Translations under genes and position numbers: made by a program
Shown: positions 28,701-35,882 of the stretch, in pieces
Position numbering within the stretch: position 1 is the first letter of the stretch
Layout: every line of letters begins with the position of its first letter
The notes under the pieces: model-generated
The model's input: only the letters and a program-made list of their open reading frames with translations
Told to the model about the DNA's origin: nothing
Databases searched by the model: none
Source of the DNA: Mesonia ostreae
GTDB lineage: Bacteria; Bacteroidota; Bacteroidia; Flavobacteriales; Flavobacteriaceae
Assembly: GCF_031845265.1 (NCBI RefSeq)
Contig: NZ_JAVRBG010000006.1
Span: 62,001-126,000, forward strand
Direction of reading: 5' to 3'
Length of the DNA stretch: 64,000 bases

Positions 28701-30254
28701 ATGAGTCAAATTGCAAAAGAATTTGGAATCGATAAAGCCTTAAAAGATTTAGGTTTAAAAGACATAAACAACGGTACTTCTACTGGAAAAGATTTTTTTA
28801 GTAACGGTGAAATCATTGAATCTTATTCTCCCGTAGACGGAGCTTTAATAGGGAAGGTGAAAGCAACCACTAAAGAAGATTATGAAAAGGTAATCACCAC
28901 CGCAGAAAAAGGTTTTAAAGAATGGAGAACGATGCCAGCACCTTTACGTGGAGAAGTTGTTAGAAAATTTAATGATGAACTTCGTCGTTTAAAAGAACCA
29001 TTAGGAAAATTGGTTTCTTACGAGATGGGGAAATCTTACCAAGAAGGATTGGGAGAAGTACAGGAAATGATAGACATCTGTGATTTTGCAGTAGGTCTTT
29101 CTCGTCAGTTGCACGGTTTAACGATGCACTCTGAGCGTCCTGGACATAGAATGTACGAACAATACCACCCATTGGGCGTAGTAGGTGTCATTTCTGCGTT
29201 TAATTTCCCAGTAGCGGTTTGGTCTTGGAACACGGCATTGGCTTGGGTATGTGGAGATGCTTGTATTTGGAAAGGATCTGAAAAGACTCCGCTTACCTCT
29301 GTAGCCTGTCAAAATATTGCAGCGCGTGTATTTTCAGAAAACGGAGTTCCAGAAGGAATTTCTTGTTTAATTACTGGAGATCATACGGTTGGAGAAATGA
29401 TGACTAAGGATGAGCGTGTGCCTCTTATATCGGCTACGGGTTCTACTCGTATGGGAAAAACGGTAGCAAAAGAAGTAGCAGGACGTTTAGGAAAAACATT
29501 ATTGGAGCTTGGTGGAAACAATGCCATCATTGTAACGCCAGATGCGAACATTAAAAATACCGTGATTGGAGCTGTGTTTGGAGCGGTTGGTACGTGCGGA
29601 CAGCGCTGTACCTCTACGCGTCGTTTAATTGTACACGAAGATGTTTATGATAAAGTGAAAGATGCCGTAGTTAAAGCTTACGGCCAGTTGCGTATTGGAA
29701 ATCCTTTGGATGAGAACAATCACGTAGGACCATTAATAGATAAAGATTCTGTAAAAAATTACCAAAAAGCTCTTGATAAAGTAGTGGAAGAAGGTGGTAA
29801 AATTTTGGTTGAAGGTGGCGTTTTAGAAGGCGAAGGCTATGAAAGCGGATGCTACGTAAAGCCTGCGATCGCAGAAGCAGAAAATCACTTTGAAATTGTG
29901 CAACACGAAACTTTTGCTCCTGTATTATACATAATGAAGTATAAAGGTGATGTTGCTGATGCGTTGAAATTGCAAAACGGAGTTCGTCAAGGACTTTCTT
30001 CTGCAATTATGACCAACAACTTGCGTGAAGCAGAGCGTTTTCTTTCTGTAGAAGGATCTGACTGCGGAATTGCTAACGTAAATATTGGTACTTCTGGTGC
30101 TGAGATTGGTGGTGCATTTGGTGGTGAAAAAGATACCGGAGGCGGAAGAGAATCTGGTAGTGATGCTTGGAAGATCTATATGAGAAGACAAACCAACACG
30201 ATTAATTATACTACTGAACTTCCGTTGGCACAAGGAATAAAATTTGATTTGTAG
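28701..30254 (+). CDS. Aldehyde dehydrogenase, ALDH7 (antiquitin / aminoadipate semialdehyde) type
   Basis: 517 residues. Rossmann and catalytic domains are intact: A-F-N-F-P-V-A-V-W-S-W-N, S-A-T-G-S-T-R-M-G, general-base Glu in L-E-L-G-G-N-N-A, and nucleophile Cys in G-T-C-G-Q-R-C-T-S-T-R-R. The GQRCTSTRR box and E-x-G-G-x-R-E-S-G near the C-terminus are typical of ALDH7, which oxidises alpha-aminoadipate semialdehyde in lysine breakdown. Next to a 3-hydroxyanthranilate dioxygenase it might instead act on aminomuconate semialdehyde; the sequence favours ALDH7. The 208-base gap holds no gene. A terminator follows. Confidence 0.9.
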   Translation: MSQIAKEFGIDKALKDLGLKDINNGTSTGKDFFSNGEIIESYSPVDGALIGKVKATTKEDYEKVITTAEKGFKEWRTMPAPLRGEVVRKFNDELRRLKEPLGKLVSYEMGKSYQEGLGEVQEMIDICDFAVGLSRQLHGLTMHSERPGHRMYEQYHPLGVVGVISAFNFPVAVWSWNTALAWVCGDACIWKGSEKTPLTSVACQNIAARVFSENGVPEGISCLITGDHTVGEMMTKDERVPLISATGSTRMGKTVAKEVAGRLGKTLLELGGNNAIIVTPDANIKNTVIGAVFGAVGTCGQRCTSTRRLIVHEDVYDKVKDAVVKAYGQLRIGNPLDENNHVGPLIDKDSVKNYQKALDKVVEEGGKILVEGGVLEGEGYESGCYVKPAIAEAENHFEIVQHETFAPVLYIMKYKGDVADALKLQNGVRQGLSSAIMTNNLREAERFLSVEGSDCGIANVNIGTSGAEIGGAFGGEKDTGGGRESGSDAWKIYMRRQTNTINYTTELPLAQGIKFDL

Positions 30255-30264
30255 AAAATAAAAT

Positions 30265-30377
30265 GTCAGGTCGAGCGGAGTCGAGATTCAGTTTAGAGCA
30301 TAACTTCTCGATACAACCTGCTTAGAAAACTTACGAGATCGAGATTTCTTGTTTTCTAAAGCATCCCACTCGAAGTG
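30265..30377. repeat. Interspersed palindromic repeat, second subtype
   Basis: TGTCAGGTCGAGCGGAGTCGAGA at the left and CACTCGAAGTGACTG at the right enclose TCTCGATAC and CGAGATCGAGATTTCT. It is the TCGAG-type variant of the dispersed flavobacterial palindromes and lies just after the ALDH stop. Confidence 0.55.
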
Positions 30378-30396
30378 ACTGTTTGATATAACATAG

Positions 30397-30434
30397 AAAA
30401 CCCCCTCGCTTTTTTAAAGTGAGGGGGTTTTTAC
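30397..30434 (+). terminator. Rho-independent terminator of the ALDH gene
   Basis: AAAACCCCCTCGCTTT pairs with AAAGTGAGGGGGTTTT (one G-T pair) around a four-base loop, followed by T residues. Strong stem for this AT-rich genome, ending about 25 bases before the AraC gene. Confidence 0.85.
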
Positions 30435-30459
30435 TATCTTCATTTTTTAAGAAAAAACT

Positions 30460-31293
30460 GTGGAAGATCAATTTCTAACTTGTAAACCTGCGCCAGCGCT
30501 AGCTCCATATATTGCCTATTACTATGTGCATCAGTCTTTATCGCAAGATTTCGATAAGACGTTTACCTATTATCCGCACTTTAAACATGCGCTTACCGCT
30601 TACCAACATAGTTCGCATTGCTTGTTAGATGATGTGAGGGCAGAAGTTTTGCCCAATAAGCATTCCTCTCCAATTATTTATTCTAAACTTCAGAAAGAAA
30701 TAGGCACAGTGCATTTGCATGGAGTTTTTCTAAAAGTAGGCATTGTTTTTCAGCCCTTGGGAATACATCACTTTATTCATAGAGATTATCACGAGCTGTT
30801 TCCTAAACCTGTGAATTATGTTAATTGCTTTGGGAGAGATTTTGATGAGGTGCTTCAGCGTGTTTTCTTTACGGAAGAAATTGAAGATAAATCAGCTTTA
30901 TTAGATTCGTACTTTCTTCAGCATAAAAAAGACTTTTCAGAAGAACGATTAAAGAAGGCTGTTCAGCTTATTATGGAAAGCGAAGGAAAAATTAGCGTTC
31001 AATACCTTGCTGATGAATTAACCATGAATCGCAAAACACTTTTACGCTTGTTTCAGAAACATCTGGATTGCTCTGTAGAAGCCTACAAGAAATTGGTAAA
31101 ATTTCGATTAGCACTCATAAAAATTCAGAAGGAAAAAGATGTCAACCTCACTCAAATTTCTTCGGAAAATTATTTTGATCAATCCGATTTTATCAAGCAA
31201 TTTAAAAAGCTTACCCAACTTGCGCCGAAAAAATTCTTGGCAGCGGTGACCAAAATGGGGTCAGAAGATACGATTTGGAACTTTAAAGACTAA
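30460..31293 (+). CDS. AraC-family transcriptional regulator
   Basis: 277 residues from a GTG at 30460; no in-frame ATG is available near the conserved N-terminus (L-T-C-K-P-A-P-A-L-A-P-Y-I-A-Y-Y-Y-V-H). The N-terminal half is a DUF6597-like sensor region (G-I-V-F-Q-P-L-G-I-H-H-F). The C-terminal ~100 residues hold two helix-turn-helix motifs: I-S-V-Q-Y-L-A-D-E-L-T-M-N-R-K-T-L-L-R-L-F and L-T-Q-I-S-S-E-N-Y-F-D-Q-S-D-F-I-K-Q-F-K-K. It may control the adjacent hydrolase gene, whose promoter is bracketed by an inverted repeat. Confidence 0.88.
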   Translation: MEDQFLTCKPAPALAPYIAYYYVHQSLSQDFDKTFTYYPHFKHALTAYQHSSHCLLDDVRAEVLPNKHSSPIIYSKLQKEIGTVHLHGVFLKVGIVFQPLGIHHFIHRDYHELFPKPVNYVNCFGRDFDEVLQRVFFTEEIEDKSALLDSYFLQHKKDFSEERLKKAVQLIMESEGKISVQYLADELTMNRKTLLRLFQKHLDCSVEAYKKLVKFRLALIKIQKEKDVNLTQISSENYFDQSDFIKQFKKLTQLAPKKFLAAVTKMGSEDTIWNFKD

Positions 31294-31312
31294 ATTGATA
31301 CCATGTCCCAAT

Positions 31313-31363
31313 TCTACAATTTTAGGATTTTCATTGTGTGTAGCTTTGATACTAAATTGTAGA
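31313..31363 (+). promoter_or_regulatory. Hydrolase promoter inside an inverted repeat
   Basis: TAGCTTTG (31341-31348) is an exact -7 element. It lies between TCTACAATTTTAG (31313-31325) and CTAAATTGTAGA (31352-31363), inverted copies with one bulged base. The repeat could be an operator, or a weak terminator of the AraC gene. The predicted leader to the ATG is roughly 90 bases. Confidence 0.5.
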
Positions 31364-31440
31364 GTACGCTCCTCCCAACCCTAGCCCTTCCCAGAAAAAA
31401 GGGATTTGTTATGAGACATATAAACTTAAAAACAACTGTT

Positions 31441-33105
31441 ATGAAAAACTATATACTTATTTTATTATTGATTGTTGTCGCAACGGGTTATTCGCAAGAT
31501 TACGAGAAAAACTTTCAGGTAGCCGATAGTTTGGTGTATGCCAAAACCGATACGATTGCCAACGCCCGAAAAGGCTATGAGTTGTATCGAGAATTGTATG
31601 TGGAGGTTCCAGAAAAAGTGAGCTTTTGGCATGTATTCGATATGGCTTACGCCGCCAATAAATTTAATGATCCAGAAACAGGATTTTATTGGTTAAATAA
31701 ACTCGTAGACGAAAAATATAAGGAGGAAGATTTAAGTGTCATTTTTAAGTATGCTAAAGATGATTTTTACCAGCTGCAAGAAGCTCCAAAATGGGGAATT
31801 TTTCAAGAAAAAGCGGAGCGTAAAATAAAAGCTTATCAAACCAAGCTAAAATCACAGCAAGAAAAGTGGATGCAAAAAGGCTTGGGAAGCGCTAATTATG
31901 CTTCGCTTAGTGATGGAAAAGATTTGTATCATGCGATTCGGGATTTTGAAGACTATCCAAATCTCCCTTCAGCAGTTTTTGGGTTTATACAACTGAACGA
32001 CACTTTAGACAATAATTTTTTTGTGCGTCTTCCCAAATCTTATAACCCAAAGCAGCCCAGCAAATTGTTATTCTTTTTAAACGGAGCGGTGCGCCACCAG
32101 CAAATCCCTGCATATCCTAACACTTCATTAGAAGAAGGCTGGCAGCGTTTTTATAAGCAATACGCCGAAGAGAACAACGTGATTATGGTATATCCAAATT
32201 CGAACAAAAAATTTAATTGGATGTTGGGAGACCAAGGTTTTGGAATGGTTACCGATATTTTAAAAACCATAAAGCAGTTTATTAATATTGACGACGATGC
32301 AGTTTTTGTAACCGGTCATTCTAACGGTGCAACGGGTTCTTTTAATCTGTTAGTCAAAAATCCCAGTGCTTTTGCTGGTTTCTACGGAATGAATACAGAG
32401 CCTAAAGTTTATACAGGCGGAACTTTTCTTAAGAATATGAATGAGCGTTGGTTTTATAACATTTCTACCGACGAGGATTACTATTTTCCGCCCAAAGCCA
32501 ATGACACTTTAGTGAAATTAGCTAAAAAGTTAGGTTTAAATTATGATGACCATCGCTACAATGGTTTTCCGCATTGGTTTCCTCAGTTTCCAGAATCTGA
32601 GGAATCTATTAAGAATAGCTTTAAAGATTTAAAATCACAAAAAAGAAATTCCTTTTCAAATCATTTATACTGGGAAACCGATGATGTAAAAAACGGTAAA
32701 ATAGATTGGTTAGCGATAAAAAAGCTCGACACCTTGCAACCGAAAAAGCAGTGGCATCAAGAAGTAAATTTCACCATCCACGAGAAGAAATATTATGACG
32801 AGCAGGATTCGCTTCGTACTAAAAAAGTGAAGGAGAGAGCTTTTGATTTTCCACGGAAATCTGGCGCGGTAAAAGCCAATTATAAGGACAATGTATTCCG
32901 CCTTAAAACTTCTCGAGTAAGTGAGCTCAGCATTTTTATTTCTCCTGAAATGGTGAATATGAATCAGCCTATTTCTATTTACGTGAATGGAGAACTCCGC
33001 TACCAAAAAAAACCGACTTACAACCGCGATTTTATCTTAAAGAATTTTAAGAAAACCTACGATCGCAAAGCGATTTGGGTGCAGGAAGTGAGGTTGGAGT
33101 TATAG
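31441..33105 (+). CDS. Secreted alpha/beta hydrolase (esterase/PHB-depolymerase-like)
   Basis: 554 residues from the ATG at 31441, which begins the signal peptide (K-N-Y-I-L-I-L-L-L-I-V-V-A-T-G-Y-S-Q); an ATG 30 bases upstream is less suitable. The first ~170 residues are helical (tetratricopeptide-like). An alpha/beta hydrolase domain follows: L-L-F-F-L-N-G-A, V-I-M-V-Y-P-N-S-N, and the nucleophile elbow G-H-S-N-G with Ser294; H-W-F-P-Q-F may supply the His. The C-terminal ~130 residues look like a beta-sandwich. Exported esterase of unknown substrate; a terminator follows. Confidence 0.75.
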   Translation: MKNYILILLLIVVATGYSQDYEKNFQVADSLVYAKTDTIANARKGYELYRELYVEVPEKVSFWHVFDMAYAANKFNDPETGFYWLNKLVDEKYKEEDLSVIFKYAKDDFYQLQEAPKWGIFQEKAERKIKAYQTKLKSQQEKWMQKGLGSANYASLSDGKDLYHAIRDFEDYPNLPSAVFGFIQLNDTLDNNFFVRLPKSYNPKQPSKLLFFLNGAVRHQQIPAYPNTSLEEGWQRFYKQYAEENNVIMVYPNSNKKFNWMLGDQGFGMVTDILKTIKQFINIDDDAVFVTGHSNGATGSFNLLVKNPSAFAGFYGMNTEPKVYTGGTFLKNMNERWFYNISTDEDYYFPPKANDTLVKLAKKLGLNYDDHRYNGFPHWFPQFPESEESIKNSFKDLKSQKRNSFSNHLYWETDDVKNGKIDWLAIKKLDTLQPKKQWHQEVNFTIHEKKYYDEQDSLRTKKVKERAFDFPRKSGAVKANYKDNVFRLKTSRVSELSIFISPEMVNMNQPISIYVNGELRYQKKPTYNRDFILKNFKKTYDRKAIWVQEVRLEL

Positions 33106-33146
33106 TTATACTTGCGCTTGATTTAAAAGAATCGAAATTTTCAATT

Positions 33147-33175
33147 AAAAACCCAACTTATTAAGGTTGGGTTTT
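33147..33175. terminator. Terminator between convergent genes
   Basis: AAAACCCAAC pairs with GTTGGGTTTT across a short loop with T/A tracts on both sides; it serves the hydrolase gene (+) and the last DUF6705 gene (-). Confidence 0.8.
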
Positions 33176-33196
33176 AAAATACTTATTTTTATAATA

Positions 33197-33802
33197 CTAT
33201 TGTTTAGTGAGGATGATATCATCGGGTAATCCAATACCGTCTTCTGGTAATGGCGGATTTCCATTTATGCTTATAAACTCCTTTTCCCTTAGTGTCCAAT
33301 GCGCTTGAGTTGTTGAATAGTTACCGTTAGGAAGGATTAAAATGTCTATTAATTCAAAACTACCACTGAGGCTTTTGTGTTTTATTGCATCGCCTACCTG
33401 CATTCTAAGACTTTTTAAATCATCATTAATACCTGTAATAATTTTTGCAAAATTAGCGAATGTTGATGTATCATCTACATTAAAACTAGTCGTGAAATTT
33501 AGAGTGTTAGCTATTTCAACACCGTTATTTACATAACGATAACCTCCCAAAATCTTATCTTGGCTAAACTTACGAGTACCATCACCATCGTACATTAATT
33601 TTTTTACAAAGACAACAGTAAATTCGTCATTGCCATCTGTCCATTTCCAAGTACCTAGAAAAGCATTTAATTTCCCATCGGTATCTTTTACATAGGCGCC
33701 GTCTGGTATGGTAAGCCAATTTACGTTGGTAAGAGAAACGGTTTGTGCTTTACAGGCAAATACCATAAGTGTTAAGCTGAATATATATATTATTCTTTTC
33801 AT
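33197..33802 (-). CDS. DUF6705 family lipoprotein, copy 1
   Basis: 201 residues from the Met at 33802 (a Met five codons upstream lies against the hairpin). Signal peptide with lipobox V-F-A-C-K-A-Q. The family core is visible: G-A-Y-V-K-D-T-D-G-K-L-N-A-F-L-G-T-W-K-W followed by a lipocalin-like strand series, and the tail I-L-T-K-Q shared by all four copies. The signal peptides of copies 1 and 2 are almost identical, showing recent duplication, while the mature parts have diverged. Function unknown. A hairpin (33816-33844) sits directly before its start. Confidence 0.8.
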   Translation of the reverse strand: MKRIIYIFSLTLMVFACKAQTVSLTNVNWLTIPDGAYVKDTDGKLNAFLGTWKWTDGNDEFTVVFVKKLMYDGDGTRKFSQDKILGGYRYVNNGVEIANTLNFTTSFNVDDTSTFANFAKIITGINDDLKSLRMQVGDAIKHKSLSGSFELIDILILPNGNYSTTQAHWTLREKEFISINGNPPLPEDGIGLPDDIILTKQ

Positions 33803-33815
33803 AATTTTAAAATAC

Positions 33816-33844
33816 AAAAACCCAAGAATAAGTCTTGGGTTTTT
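33816..33844 (-). terminator. Hairpin directly upstream of DUF6705 copy 1
   Basis: AAAAACCCAAGA (33816-33827) / TCTTGGGTTTTT (33833-33844), a perfect 12-base stem with a five-base loop; on the minus strand it ends 13 bases before the ATG. It would terminate transcription from copy 2 or act as an attenuator for copy 1. Confidence 0.75.
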
Positions 33845-33868
33845 AGGTGCCTTTTTTACTAAGATTAA

Positions 33869-34465
33869 TTATTGTTTGATTAGAAAATAAAATCCTCCAG
33901 GAATAATGGCCTCTGGTGGGGGTGGATCACCACGTTCTATAGTTATAATTCCACCACGTTTAAATATTTGAATGGCTTGTTGCCCGTTTACTGAAGCTGT
34001 TCTTACATCTAGATTGCTAAAACAGCCATTCGTTTCACTCATATTTAACTCTATTCTAAAAACATCTGAAGTATAATCGTTAAAAGGAGTGTGTTGGTAA
34101 GTATTTATATAATTACCATCAATACTGTGGTGATAAACGTATGGTAGAAATGGATCGGTAAGCTTAGCTAAAGTATTGGTAAGCTCTATACCATTTTCTT
34201 TATATTGAAATTCGCCTATCAATAAATCTTCATAATAGTCCCCCGTATCGACCATCGTCTTTTTTTCAAAAACTATTTTTAAGTATTGGGTGCCATTATC
34301 AAACACCCAAGTTCCCACAAATGGGTCAAGAAGGTTATTGGTGTCTTTATAATAGGCATTGGTTATTTCAGAACCATCATCATCTTCAATATTTATAATA
34401 GGGTTTTGTGCTTTACAGGCAAATACAATAAGTGTTAAGCTGAATATATATATTATTCTTTTCAT
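33869..34465 (-). CDS. DUF6705 family lipoprotein, copy 2
   Basis: 198 residues from the Met at 34465. The signal peptide is nearly identical to copy 1 (K-R-I-I-Y-I-F-S-L-T-L-I-V-F-A-C-K-A-Q). Core motif N-A-Y-Y-K-D-T-N-N-L-L-D-P-F-V-G-T-W-V-F and tail F-L-I-K-Q. Small lipid-anchored beta protein of unknown function, second from the end of a four-copy tandem array. The 18-base perfect hairpin at 34471-34516 ends only six bases before this start codon. Confidence 0.8.
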   Translation of the reverse strand: MKRIIYIFSLTLIVFACKAQNPIINIEDDDGSEITNAYYKDTNNLLDPFVGTWVFDNGTQYLKIVFEKKTMVDTGDYYEDLLIGEFQYKENGIELTNTLAKLTDPFLPYVYHHSIDGNYINTYQHTPFNDYTSDVFRIELNMSETNGCFSNLDVRTASVNGQQAIQIFKRGGIITIERGDPPPPEAIIPGGFYFLIKQ

Positions 34466-34470
34466 AGTTT

Positions 34471-34516
34471 TAAAATACAAAAACCCAAATCTAATGAGTT
34501 GGGTTTTTGTATTTTA
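34471..34516 (-). terminator. 18-base perfect hairpin upstream of DUF6705 copy 2
   Basis: TAAAATACAAAAACCCAA (34471-34488) pairs perfectly with TTGGGTTTTTGTATTTTA (34499-34516) around a ten-base loop. It lies between the stop of copy 3 and the ATG of copy 2. The A/T runs on either side of the GC core fit a terminator, but its position next to the start codon also suits a translational or transcriptional switch. Confidence 0.75.
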
Positions 34517-34546
34517 ATTATTAAAGTAAAATTTAACTTGGATTCA

Positions 34547-35125
34547 TTATTGTTTATTGAGAGTCATAAATTCTGGAAATATTTGCTCTGCTGGACCTGT
34601 TTGGCAAGACTGCGTCATTTCTCCCTCTACAGACAAACCAAAGTTTAACTGTGTTCCGTTATTTACAACTGCCATAGTAATATAACCATTTTGACCACAT
34701 TTATAATTTTCCCCAATATAATATAAGTGATATGTTTCTCCATTCTCATCTAGATAGTCTCCCTCAATTACTAACAAATCATCATCGGGTAAATTTGTTG
34801 TATTAACCAGAATATTTCCGTTATTATCTGTTATTTTATATTTAATTATAAGTTCATCTACAGTAATGCCTAAAAAGCTTTTATTAATTTTAGATATAAC
34901 GAACTCATAGCTTTTGTTATTATAGTTTCCAGTCCAGACGCCAATATATTTATCAAATAAGTTATTAATATCTTTATAGTACGTATTATCTGGAACCTCT
35001 ATTTCATTAATCCGATTTATAATTTGCTGTTCAACAGGAATGATGTTTTGTGGTGATGGTAATGTTTGTGCTTTGCAACTCAAAGCTGCGATAGCAAACA
35101 AACAAATTAAAAGTATGTTTTTCAT
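34547..35125 (-). CDS. DUF6705 family lipoprotein, copy 3
   Basis: 192 residues. Signal peptide K-N-I-L-L-I-C-L-F-A-I-A-A-L-S-C-K-A-Q with a lipobox. Core N-T-Y-Y-K-D-I-N-N-L-F-D-K-Y-I-G-V-W-T-G and tail L-N-K-Q. It is more diverged from copies 1 and 2 than they are from each other. Two Cys in the mature part (Y-K-C-G-Q and S-C-Q-T-G) may pair. Function unknown. Confidence 0.8.
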   Translation of the reverse strand: MKNILLICLFAIAALSCKAQTLPSPQNIIPVEQQIINRINEIEVPDNTYYKDINNLFDKYIGVWTGNYNNKSYEFVISKINKSFLGITVDELIIKYKITDNNGNILVNTTNLPDDDLLVIEGDYLDENGETYHLYYIGENYKCGQNGYITMAVVNNGTQLNFGLSVEGEMTQSCQTGPAEQIFPEFMTLNKQ

Positions 35126-35236
35126 AGTGTATTATTTTAAGTTTATTTTTTAGCAAGTTTCGCTTTCAACATTTTCGTTATTATTTAGAAACTTTTCTTT
35201 AATTGTACCGTTGTTTTTTATTTTGAATAGTCCTAA

Positions 35237-35275
35237 AATACAAAACCCGCTCGATAAAAGCGGGTCTTGTGTATT
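35237..35275 (-). terminator. Hairpin between DUF6705 copies 4 and 3
   Basis: AATACAAAACCCGCT pairs with AGCGGGTCTTGTGTATT apart from a small internal mismatch. The hairpin is about 110 bases upstream of copy 3, with AT-rich sequence and no gene between. Confidence 0.65.
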
Positions 35276-35288
35276 CTTAATAAAAGAT

Positions 35289-35864
35289 TTATTGCTTGGT
35301 TAAAATAAGTTCTTGTGTGGGTAAAAACATAGGAATATCTTCTTGTGTATTATAGTTACAAGGAGTTAACCCTCCATAATCGCCCATTTCAAAACTTTTA
35401 TAAGTAATCTGGTTTAAATTATTGGGATCTTTAATGATACTAAAGTCTGCTTGATTATAGCAGTTGTTCGGTGTGTCAAAGAAACCCATCATAAACTCAT
35501 TACCTAATATGATAAAGTTTAATATCCCGTAATCTTCATAATTACTTGCATTTAGATTATCATAAAGTACTTGGTTTGTACCTAGGTCAATCACTTTAAA
35601 TTTTCCCGATAGTTTATCCTCATATTCATAAGAACCATCTGCTCCTGTCTCTAAATGTTGATAAAATACTGTAAATTGAAATATGTATTTCTTATTGTTT
35701 AAGGTTCCTTCCCAAGTACCTTCTAATAAAGAAAGTTCGTTGTTGAGGTCTTTTAAATAAGCTCCATCAGAATAATAGACCGTATTTAATGGTACTATAT
35801 TAGTTACTTGGCAACTTACATTTACTGTAAATAAAAATAGGATTAATTTTATTATATTTTTCAT
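35289..35864 (-). CDS. DUF6705 family lipoprotein, copy 4
   Basis: 191 residues. Signal peptide ending N-V-S-C-Q. Core G-A-Y-L-K-D-L-N-N-E-L-S-L-L-E-G-T-W-E-G and tail L-I-L-T-K-Q. It starts only 18 bases after the stop of the large lipoprotein gene without a hairpin between, so it is the one array member clearly co-transcribed with that gene. Function unknown. Confidence 0.8.
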   Translation of the reverse strand: MKNIIKLILFLFTVNVSCQVTNIVPLNTVYYSDGAYLKDLNNELSLLEGTWEGTLNNKKYIFQFTVFYQHLETGADGSYEYEDKLSGKFKVIDLGTNQVLYDNLNASNYEDYGILNFIILGNEFMMGFFDTPNNCYNQADFSIIKDPNNLNQITYKSFEMGDYGGLTPCNYNTQEDIPMFLPTQELILTKQ

Positions 35865-35882
35865 ATTATAATTTATTTAGGT

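Noticed and set aside
33197..35864. CRISPR or CRISPR-like array
   Set aside because: The repeats here are whole genes with separating hairpins, not short direct repeats with unique spacers; no cas genes.
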